NCBI GenBank assembly: GCA_031286085.1
Contig: JAITUX010000116.1
Coordinates: 1 to 7,257 of the forward strand
Direction of reading: 5' to 3'
Origin: Candidatus Adiutrix sp.
GTDB lineage: Bacteria > Desulfobacterota > Desulfarculia > Adiutricales > Adiutricaceae
DNA: 7,257 nt
In this document: one piece after another, positions 1-5,821 of the stretch
How the letters are laid out: every line of letters starts with the position of its first letter
How positions within the stretch are numbered: the first letter of the stretch is position 1
The notes under the pieces: generated by a model
The model's database searches: none
Told to the model about the DNA's origin: nothing
Seen by the model: the letters and a program-made list of their open reading frames with translations, nothing else
Made by a program: the position numbers and the translations under genes

Positions 1-596
1 CCGAAGAGGTCAAGCCGCTCCTGGCCGCCCAGAAGATCGACGTCGTCTTCGACGATGCCCTGACCCCCGGCGACCGCGACTACACGGCCACCCTGACCAA
101 GATAAAGGCCGCCGGGCCCGAGGCCATCATCTTCACCGGCTACTATCCCGAGGCCGCGCTGCTCCTGCGCCAGAAGAAGGACATGGGCTGGCCCGTGCCC
201 ATCATCGGCGGCGACGCCACCAACAACACCTCCCTGGTGGATATCGCCGGCAAGGAGGCCGCCGCCGGCTATTATTTCATCAGCCCGCCGGGACCCGGCG
301 ATTTGAAATCGGCCCGGAGCCTGGCCTTGATCAAGGTTTTCCAGGAAAAGGAAAACCGCGGCCTGCCCAGCTCGGTCTGGGCCATGATGGCCGGCGACGC
401 CTTCGGGGTCCTGGCCCAGGCCCTTTCGGCCGGGACGGACGCCAGCGGCCCGGCCCTGGCCGACTATCTCCACCAGACCCTGAAGGACTATGACGGCATG
501 ACCGGCACCATATCCTTCAACGAGAAGGGCGACCGCCTGGGCGACGTTTACCGCCTCTACCAGGTGGGCCAGGACGGCGCCTTCGTTCTGAAGTGA
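1..596 (+). CDS. livK: LivK-type branched-chain amino acid-binding protein, 3' part
   Basis: This is the C-terminal 197 residues of a periplasmic type 1 solute-binding protein (Peripla_BP_6 / Leu-Ile-Val-binding family). It would capture an amino acid in the periplasm and deliver it to the LivHM permease. The reading frame is open from base 3, so the start and signal peptide lie upstream of the window and the first ATG inside (183) is internal. Family features visible: GDRDYTATLTKIKAAGPEAI followed by FTGYYPEAALLLRQ (second lobe), a GGDA turn near base 208, and the family's late signature YDGMTGTISFNEKGDR before a short C-terminal strand ending FVLK. It ends 52 bases before livH, separated by a palindrome. 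The livHMGF genes downstream support the assignment. Leu/Ile/Val is the default substrate by family and context. Related binding proteins take amides, urea or aromatic compounds, and the first lobe that carries much of the specificity is not visible. Confidence 0.93.
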   Translation, partial: EEVKPLLAAQKIDVVFDDALTPGDRDYTATLTKIKAAGPEAIIFTGYYPEAALLLRQKKDMGWPVPIIGGDATNNTSLVDIAGKEAAAGYYFISPPGPGDLKSARSLALIKVFQEKENRGLPSSVWAMMAGDAFGVLAQALSAGTDASGPALADYLHQTLKDYDGMTGTISFNEKGDRLGDVYRLYQVGQDGAFVLK

Positions 597-601
597 CGGC
601 C

Positions 602-635
602 AAGGCCCGGCCAAGCCGCGGCTTGGCCGGGCCTT
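602..635 (+). terminator. Perfect palindrome between livK and livH, probable attenuator or processing hairpin
   Basis: A perfect 34-bp inverted repeat is centred at 618/619, with arms 602-618 and 619-635 (left arm begins AAGGCCCGGCCAAG, right arm ends GGCCGGGCCTT). It begins 6 bases after the livK stop and is followed by TTT at 634-636, then ACGG. It would fold into a very stable RNA hairpin of about 15 bp. The T-run is short, so a partial terminator, or a 3'-end stabiliser of livK mRNA, is more likely than full termination. Such hairpins between binding-protein and permease genes are well known in ABC import operons and raise the binding protein to permease ratio. The livH start lies 13 bases beyond the palindrome, so the hairpin could also influence livH translation. 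Confidence 0.7.
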
Positions 636-648
636 TACGGAATAAACC

Positions 649-1554
649 TTGGAATTCTTCATCCAGCAACTGACCAACGGCCTGGCGGTGGGGGGCATCT
701 ACGCCCTCATCGCCCTGGGCTATACCATGGTCTATGGCGTGTTGAAGCTCATCAACTTCGCCCACGGCGACCTCTTCACCCTGGGGGCCTACCTGGGCTT
801 CACCAGCCTCGTCTCCCTGGGCCTGGCCGACCAACTGGGGGTGGGGGCGGCCCTGGCCCTCTGCGTGCTCCTGGTCATGGGCCTTTCGGCCCTGGCCGGC
901 CATGTGCTGGAGCGGGCCGCCTACCGCCCCTTGCGCAAATCCGGCCGCCTGTCGGCCGTGGTCTCGGCCCTGGGGGCCAGCATCTTCATCCAGAACGCCA
1001 TCATGCTCCTGTGGGGGGCCCGCGACCGGGCCTACCCGGCCGACCTTCTGCCCCCCATGACGGTCTCCATAGCCGGCCAGCCCGTACCCCTCATCCGCCT
1101 GGTGGTCTTCGCCGTGAGCCTCCTGGTCATGGTCGGCCTCTACGTCTTCATCAACCGCACCCGCATGGGCATGGCCATAAGGGCCGCGGCCATCGACCAG
1201 GGCGCGGCCAAGCTCATGGGCATCGACGTCCGGCGGGTGGTGGCCGTGGTCTTCATGATCGGCCCGGCCCTGGGCGGCCTGGCCGGGATAATGGTGGGCC
1301 TCTCCTACGGCCAGATAAATTTCACCATGGGCCAGCTTTACGGCCTGAAAGCCTTCACCGCCGCCATCCTGGGCGGCATCGGCAACATACCCGGGGCCAT
1401 GCTGGGGGGCCTGCTCCTGGGGCTGGTGGAGGCCTTCGGCGCGGCCTACGTCTCCGTGGCCTGGAAGGACGCCCTGGCCTTTTTCGTCCTCATCCTCATC
1501 CTGGTGGTCCGCCCCACGGGGCTGCTCCCGGAACGCGTGGCCGAGAAGCTGTGA
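649..1554 (+). CDS. livH: LivH, branched-chain amino acid ABC transporter permease
   Basis: This is the first of two inner-membrane permease subunits of the LIV importer, 301 residues, the normal length for LivH. The N-terminus has the family hallmarks: NGLAVGGIYALIALGYTMVY (residues 10-29) and LKLINFAHGDLFTLGAY (32-48). The C-terminal third carries the cytoplasmic coupling loop AFTAAILGGIGNIPGAMLGG (235-254), which contacts the ATPases. Hydrophobic segments run almost throughout, consistent with about eight membrane spans. I take the TTG at 649 as the start because the protein then begins MEFFIQQLTNGL, matching the usual LivH N-terminus, and no in-frame ATG lies just upstream. The ribosome-binding site is modest (CGGAA about 7 bases upstream). 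The stop overlaps the GTG start of livM in a GTGA junction. The distance from livK and the intervening hairpin suggest lower expression than livK. Confidence 0.95.
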   Translation: MEFFIQQLTNGLAVGGIYALIALGYTMVYGVLKLINFAHGDLFTLGAYLGFTSLVSLGLADQLGVGAALALCVLLVMGLSALAGHVLERAAYRPLRKSGRLSAVVSALGASIFIQNAIMLLWGARDRAYPADLLPPMTVSIAGQPVPLIRLVVFAVSLLVMVGLYVFINRTRMGMAIRAAAIDQGAAKLMGIDVRRVVAVVFMIGPALGGLAGIMVGLSYGQINFTMGQLYGLKAFTAAILGGIGNIPGAMLGGLLLGLVEAFGAAYVSVAWKDALAFFVLILILVVRPTGLLPERVAEKL

Positions 1555-2516
1555 CCGGCCGCTTCCCTTTGCCCGGCCCTGGCCGGATAGCCTGGGCCGC
1601 CCTGGCCATCCTCTTCTTCTGCCTGCCTCTTATGGGCCTGCCCCCCAACCGGGTGGGGCTCCTGAACCATATCGGCCTCTACGCCGTCCTGGCCCTGTCC
1701 CTGAACGTCATCCTGGGCCAGGCCGGCATGTTCCACATGGGCCACGCCGCCTTCTTCGCCGTGGGCGCCTACGCCACGGCCATCCTGAACACCGTCTGCG
1801 GCTGGTCCATCCTGGCCACCCTGCCCGTGGCCGGGGCCGCGGCCGGCCTCTTCGCCGCCCTGGTGGCCGCGCCCATCATCCACCTGCGCGGCGACTACCT
1901 GCTCCTGGTGACCATCGGCATCGTGGAGATTGTCCGCATCTTCCTGATCAACGACCCCTTCGGCCTGACCGGCGGGGCCAACGGCCTCATCAACATAGCC
2001 CGGCCCGTGATCCTCGGCTTCAAAATCACCCGGCCCCCCCACTTCTTCTACCTCATCTGGGGCTTCGCCGCCGTCTCCATGCTGCTCTTCCACTGGCTGG
2101 AAAACTCCCGCTTCGGCCGGGCCCTCAACTTCATCCGGGAGGATACGGTGGCCGCCGAGGGCGTGGGCGTGGACACCGCCCGCTACAAGCTCATGGCCTT
2201 CGTCATCGGGGCCGTCTGGGCCGGGTTCGCCGGCACCCTCTACGCCAGCTACATGCGCACCATCTCCCCCGGCTCCTTCAGCTTCTGGGAGTCGGTGGTC
2301 CTCTTCATGATCGTCATCCTGGGCGGCAGCGGCAACCAGAAGGGCGTCCTGGCCGGCGCCTTCCTGGTGGTGGGCCTGCCGGAGGTCTTCCGCTTCCTCA
2401 AGGACAGCCGCCTCATGTTCTTCGGCGCGGCCCTGGTGCTGATGATGATCTTCCGGCCCCAGGGCCTCTTCCCCCCCCGCCGCCGGACCTACGCCCCGCC
2501 GCCGGAAGCCTCATGA
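1551..2516 (+). CDS. livM: LivM, branched-chain amino acid ABC transporter permease
   Basis: This is the second permease subunit, 321 residues. The frame is open from 1011, but that upstream part is a shadow of livH. I place the start at GTG 1551, overlapping the livH stop by 4 bases (GTGA). The next in-frame ATG (1632) would cut off the first hydrophobic segment, IAWAALAILFFCLPLMG (residues 13-29). There is no good ribosome-binding site, so translation is probably coupled to livH termination. Family motifs: the block ALSLNVILGQAG (48-59) followed by GHAAFFAVGAY, the cytoplasmic region FGRALNFIREDTVAAEGVGV, and the coupling loop ESVVLFMIVILGGSGNQKG (247-265). The usual SLG just before the GHA of the first block reads FHMG here, a modest variation. 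It ends in a positively charged, proline-rich tail (FPPRRRTYAPPPEAS) and its stop overlaps the livG start. Confidence 0.94.
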   Translation: MTGRFPLPGPGRIAWAALAILFFCLPLMGLPPNRVGLLNHIGLYAVLALSLNVILGQAGMFHMGHAAFFAVGAYATAILNTVCGWSILATLPVAGAAAGLFAALVAAPIIHLRGDYLLLVTIGIVEIVRIFLINDPFGLTGGANGLINIARPVILGFKITRPPHFFYLIWGFAAVSMLLFHWLENSRFGRALNFIREDTVAAEGVGVDTARYKLMAFVIGAVWAGFAGTLYASYMRTISPGSFSFWESVVLFMIVILGGSGNQKGVLAGAFLVVGLPEVFRFLKDSRLMFFGAALVLMMIFRPQGLFPPRRRTYAPPPEAS

Positions 2517-3277
2517 TCATCCTGTCCCTGAACAACCTCACCAAGAGTTTCGGGGGCCTGGTGGCCGTGGCCGGGGTCTCCTTCGAGGTGGAACGCGGCG
2601 ACGTCATGGGCCTCATCGGCCCCAACGGCGCGGGCAAGACCACGGTCTTCAACCTCATCACCGGGGCCAGCCGCCCGGACGACGGCCACATCTTCTTCGA
2701 CGGCCGCCGCCTGGAGCGCCTGAAGCCCCACCGCATCGTCCACCTGGGCCTGGCCCGCACCTTTCAGACCATCCGCCTTTTCCCCCGGCTCTCGGTCCTG
2801 GAAAACGTGCTTTCCGGGGCCCATTGCCGCATGAAATCGTCCATCATTTCATCCCTGCTGCGCCTCCCGGCCCAGCGGCGGGAAGAGAAGGCGGCCCTTG
2901 GCCGGGCCATGGCCGAACTGCGCTTCGTGGGCCTGGACGGCCTGTGGCGGGCCGAGGCCGGCAGCCTCTCCTACGGCGACCAGCGGCGCCTGGAAATCGC
3001 CCGGGCCCTGGCCTCCGAACCCAAGCTCATCGTCCTGGACGAGCCGGCCGGGGGCATGAACGAGCGGGAAACCCTGGAACTGCGCGACCTGGTGGCCCGC
3101 ATCCGGGCCAAGGACATCACCGTCATCCTGATAGAGCACGACATGAGCTTCGTCATGGAGGTCTGCAACAAGATCGTGGTCATGGAAAACGGGGCCGTCA
3201 TAGCCCGGGGCTCGCCGGACAGCGTGCGCCGGGACCAGCGGGTCGTCGAGGCCTACCTGGGCGCGGACGAGGACTGA
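2513..3277 (+). CDS. livG: LivG, branched-chain amino acid ABC transporter ATPase
   Basis: This is one of the two cytoplasmic ATPases that drive import, 254 residues, the usual length. All ABC ATPase elements are present: Walker A GPNGAGKTT (residues 36-44), Q-loop Q85 within the LivG-typical LARTFQTIRLFPRLSVLENV, signature LSYGDQRRLEIARAL (152-166), Walker B LIVLDEP (172-178) with catalytic E177, and switch histidine H209 in IEHDM. The C-terminal extension ending EAYLGADED is the LivG/BraF family tail, as opposed to LivF. The common LSYGQQRR signature has Asp in place of the first Gln, a tolerated position. The ATG overlaps the livM stop as ATGA and has a GGAAG ribosome-binding sequence 4 bases upstream, so translation is likely coupled to livM. 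Confidence 0.96.
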   Translation: MIILSLNNLTKSFGGLVAVAGVSFEVERGDVMGLIGPNGAGKTTVFNLITGASRPDDGHIFFDGRRLERLKPHRIVHLGLARTFQTIRLFPRLSVLENVLSGAHCRMKSSIISSLLRLPAQRREEKAALGRAMAELRFVGLDGLWRAEAGSLSYGDQRRLEIARALASEPKLIVLDEPAGGMNERETLELRDLVARIRAKDITVILIEHDMSFVMEVCNKIVVMENGAVIARGSPDSVRRDQRVVEAYLGADED

Positions 3278-3282
3278 CGGCC

Positions 3283-4002
3283 ATGCTGGAACTTATTGAC
3301 CTCAAGGTCAGCTACGGCCCGGTGGAGGCCCTGCACGGCCTGAACCTGACCGTGGCGGAAGGCGAGCTGGTGACCATCCTGGGCTCCAACGGCGCGGGCA
3401 AGACCACCACCCTCATGGCCGTCAGCGGCCTGGTCCCCGTCAGATCCGGCGAGATCCGCTTCGAAGGCCGGCGCCTGGACACCTTGAGGAGCCACCAGGT
3501 GGTGGCCCTGGGCGTCACCCAGGCCCCGGAGGGCCGCCGCATCTTCGGCCCCCTGACCGTTTCCGAAAACCTGGCCCTGGGGGCCTTCTCCCGCCGCGAC
3601 CGCCCGGCCGCGGCCAAGCGGCTCAGGTGGGTTTACGATCTCTTCCCCCGGCTCTTCGAGCGCCAGGACCAGATGGCCGGCACCCTCTCCGGCGGGGAAC
3701 AGCAGATGCTGGCCATCGGGCGGGCCCTCATGAGCGAGCCCCGGCTCCTGCTCCTGGACGAACCCAGCCTGGGCCTGGCCCCCCTTCTGGTCCGGAGCAT
3801 CTTCCAGACCATCAGGGCCATCAACCAGGCCGGGGTGACCATAGTGCTGGTGGAACAGAACGCCCGGGCCGCCCTGAAACTGGCCGACCGCGGCTACGTG
3901 CTGGAAGTGGGCCGCCTGGTCATGGCCGGCCCGGCGGCCGACCTGCTGCACGACCCCCGGATCCAGACCGCCTACCTGGGCGGCGGCCCGCCGGCCGGCT
4001 GA
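3283..4002 (+). CDS. livF: LivF, branched-chain amino acid ABC transporter ATPase
   Basis: This is the second ATPase of the importer, 239 residues, pairing with LivG under LivHM. The frame is open from 2824, but the portion before 3283 is a shadow of livG. ATG 3283 gives the standard LivF start MLELIDLKVSYGPVEALHG and has a GAGGA ribosome-binding site at 3269-3273, 9 bases upstream. Elements: Walker A GSNGAGKTT (34-42), the LivF-specific APEGRRIFGPLTVSENL (81-97), signature LSGGEQQMLAIGRALM (135-150), Walker B LLLLDEPSLGLAP (155-167) with E160, and VEQN (190-193). In VEQN, Gln occupies the switch-histidine position, as is usual for LivF. It starts 5 bases after the livG stop. No terminator-like hairpin is visible in the 29 bases after its stop, so transcription may continue into the next gene. 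Confidence 0.96.
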   Translation: MLELIDLKVSYGPVEALHGLNLTVAEGELVTILGSNGAGKTTTLMAVSGLVPVRSGEIRFEGRRLDTLRSHQVVALGVTQAPEGRRIFGPLTVSENLALGAFSRRDRPAAAKRLRWVYDLFPRLFERQDQMAGTLSGGEQQMLAIGRALMSEPRLLLLDEPSLGLAPLLVRSIFQTIRAINQAGVTIVLVEQNARAALKLADRGYVLEVGRLVMAGPAADLLHDPRIQTAYLGGGPPAG

Positions 4003-4031
4003 GGGCGGGCCTCCTGGCGGCGCGGTAAAAT

Positions 4032-5819
4032 ATGGACTACCTGGCCCACTTCAACCTGACCGACCGTCCGTTCAAGAACACCTACGACGGCCGCTTCTTC
4101 TACCGCACCGCGGCGGCCGAAAACATTTTCCGCTTCCTGAAAGACGGCGGGGAGCGGCCCCCCCTGGTCCACATCAAGGGCCTGGACCAGGTGGGCAAGA
4201 CCTTCCTGTTGCGCCGCCTGGGCCTGGAACTCAAGGAGGCGGGCCGGACGGCCCTGATCCTGAACCCCCACCTGACCCTGGCCGAAATGCTCCGGCAGGC
4301 CCTCACCGATTTCGGGCTCAGCCACAAGTTTTCCGCCCAGACCCAGGAGGAGGAACTCCTGGGCTACTACCAGAACGCGACGTCCGATTTCCTGGCCGAC
4401 CGGCAAAACGTCTTCCTGGCCGTGGACAACGCCGCCGAACTGCCCCCGGCCATGCTGGCCGAACTCCACTGGCTGACGGATTTGGAGCCCGGCTGGCGGG
4501 GCCGGGTGAGCCTCATACTCTGCGGCTCGTCCGAGAGGCCCTGGCCGGTGGTGCCGGACCGGATGCCGGAAACCCGGGAACTGACCCTGCCGCCCCTCTC
4601 GGCCCGGGAAATCGAAGGTTACGTCTCGGCCCGGCTGAAGGCCGCCGGCGGCCGGCCCCTGTTCAGCCGGGCCGCCCTGAAAATCCTGGGCGACTACAGC
4701 CAGGGGCGGCCGGAAGCCGTCAACCGCCTGGCCGAGCGGGGCCTCATCGCCGCCTGGTCGGCCGGCCGCGCCAAGGTGGGCCCGGCCCAAATGGCGGCGG
4801 CCCGGACCAGCCTGGAAGCCCCCCAGAACCTGGATTACGACCGCCTGGCCGAAGCCGCCCGGGGCCAGGCCACGCGCCCGGCCCGGCCCTCGCGCCGGAA
4901 GCTGTGGCGTCTTTTGCTCCCGGCCCTTCTCCTGGGGGGCCTGGGCTATTATTGGGGGACGACGCCCAAGCCGGCCCCGGAGCCGGAACCGGCTTCGGCC
5001 GCCGGGGCCGCGGCCGAAGCCGAAATCGGGCCGGCGGAGACGGCCACCCCGGCCGGGACCCCGGAAGCCGAAGCCCCCAGCCTGCCTTCGCCCCCCGGCC
5101 AGCTTTTGACCCTGCCCCAGGGCACCCTGGCCCTGGTGGTGGACCAGACCGGCCGAACCGGCCGCCTCTGGCAGGGCGGGGCCCGGGGCCCGGGACTCAA
5201 GGCCGAAATCAAGACCCCCGCCTTCAAGAACCGGGGCCTCTATCTCTTCGGCCGGCCCCGGGGCCAGGCGCCGCTGATCTTCCAATACCCCCCGTCCCGG
5301 GAGATGCCCACCGGCGAGGCCCTGGCCATCTGGCCCCGGGTGGCCACCCTATTGCCCCAGAACATCCTGCCGGTCATCGTGGCCCAGGCCAACGCCCTTA
5401 ACGCGCCCGACCGTTCCGAAGACCTGGCGGCCATCGACAGCCGCTTCAAGGCCTGGGTGCAGTCGCAGCAGTATAAATTCCCCGACACCACGGCCTCCCT
5501 CTACGCCGCCAGCTTCCAGTTCTTCGAACTCGGCCAGCCGCCCCACAGCCTCAGCCGGGAAGACTTCCGCCAGGCCTTGAACTCGGAAGCCCGCACCTCC
5601 GGCGAAATACACCTCGCCACCTCCCAGCCCCTTTTGATGCGGGACCCCAAGAACGAACGCCTCATCTGGGCCGTCTTCAACCTCAAGTATGATTCCCGGC
5701 TGCGCCACGACATGGGGCTGCGGGTGCTGGTCTTTGAACGGGCCATCATGGGCGGGCCGGACAGCTGGCTCATCGCGGCCGAACTGTGGCTGCCGGAAAA
5801 AAGCCTGGAAGGGGACTGA
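4032..5819 (+). CDS. ExeA-like AAA+ ATPase with one membrane span and an unusual periplasmic C-terminal module
   Basis: The protein has 595 residues. Residues 1-270 match the ExeA/GspA-type AAA+ fold: an opening like MDYLAHFNLTDRPF followed by a GRFFY element, Walker A GLDQVGKT (50-57), a Walker B strand NVFLAVDN (126-133), the helix after it (ELPPAMLAELHWLTDLE), and the strand VSLILCGSSE (159-168). Where the family usually has Asp-Glu, this protein has D132-N133, so hydrolysis may be weak or absent. A single membrane segment lies at about 290-309 (LLLPALLLGGLGYYWG) after a basic stretch (RPSRRKLWR), implying cytoplasmic N-terminus and periplasmic C-terminus. Residues 312-356 are a Pro/Ala/Glu linker. 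Residues 357-455 vaguely resemble an L,D-transpeptidase (YkuD) frame without its His/Cys centre. Residues 469-590 look like an NTF2/Cds6-type domain (W475, SREDF, final WLIAAELW). ExeA proteins usually end in a peptidoglycan-binding domain, and I do not recognise one. The start ATG lacks a clear ribosome-binding site. The ATPase call is solid; the C-terminal calls are inference by eye. Confidence 0.85.
   Translation: MDYLAHFNLTDRPFKNTYDGRFFYRTAAAENIFRFLKDGGERPPLVHIKGLDQVGKTFLLRRLGLELKEAGRTALILNPHLTLAEMLRQALTDFGLSHKFSAQTQEEELLGYYQNATSDFLADRQNVFLAVDNAAELPPAMLAELHWLTDLEPGWRGRVSLILCGSSERPWPVVPDRMPETRELTLPPLSAREIEGYVSARLKAAGGRPLFSRAALKILGDYSQGRPEAVNRLAERGLIAAWSAGRAKVGPAQMAAARTSLEAPQNLDYDRLAEAARGQATRPARPSRRKLWRLLLPALLLGGLGYYWGTTPKPAPEPEPASAAGAAAEAEIGPAETATPAGTPEAEAPSLPSPPGQLLTLPQGTLALVVDQTGRTGRLWQGGARGPGLKAEIKTPAFKNRGLYLFGRPRGQAPLIFQYPPSREMPTGEALAIWPRVATLLPQNILPVIVAQANALNAPDRSEDLAAIDSRFKAWVQSQQYKFPDTTASLYAASFQFFELGQPPHSLSREDFRQALNSEARTSGEIHLATSQPLLMRDPKNERLIWAVFNLKYDSRLRHDMGLRVLVFERAIMGGPDSWLIAAELWLPEKSLEGD
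4990..5022 (+). repeat. 13-bp perfect inverted repeat inside the linker-coding region
   Basis: The arms are 4990-5002 (CGGCTTCGGCCGC) and 5010-5022 (GCGGCCGAAGCCG), with a 7-base loop. The repeat lies in the Pro/Ala/Glu linker just after the membrane segment of the ATPase. It probably arises from the alternating Ala and Glu codons of the linker. It would nevertheless form a stable mRNA hairpin and could slow ribosomes while the membrane segment inserts. No T-run follows, so it is not a terminator. Confidence 0.5.
5807..5815 (+). promoter_or_regulatory. Ribosome-binding site that fixes the ampG-like start
   Basis: The purine-rich GGAAGGGGA lies within the last codons of the ATPase gene and ends 6 bases before TTG 5822. 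The alternative in-frame GTG at 5786 has no comparable sequence upstream. This supports the TTG as the true start and implies re-initiation or coupling with the upstream gene. Confidence 0.6.
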
Positions 5820-5821
5820 CC

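Noticed and set aside
1011..1550. Upstream extension of the livM frame
   Set aside because: It translates to Pro/Gly/His/Arg-rich low complexity and overlaps livH. The LivM family sequence begins at GTG 1551.
1446..2093. Minus-strand frame of 215 codons opposite livH/livM
   Set aside because: It is rich in Gly, Gln, Glu, Asp and His without hydrophobic periodicity, and it mirrors the permease codons. It is a shadow.
2824..3282. Upstream extension of the livF frame
   Set aside because: It lies wholly within livG in another frame. LivF similarity begins exactly at ATG 3283, which has a ribosome-binding site.
3853..3864. Missing switch histidine in LivF (Gln in VEQN)
   Set aside because: Gln at this position is the normal state of the LivF subfamily, so it is not a defect.
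4026..4031. TAAAAT just before the ATPase start as a -10 box
   Set aside because: No plausible -35 element lies about 17 bases upstream, and the box abuts the ATG, so any transcript would be leaderless. The evidence is too thin.
3972..5285. Long minus-strand open frame of 437 codons opposite the ATPase gene
   Set aside because: Its translation is low-complexity (Gly/Pro/Gln/Arg-rich) with no domain, as expected opposite a GC-rich gene with C/G third positions. The + strand frame has clear AAA+ motifs.
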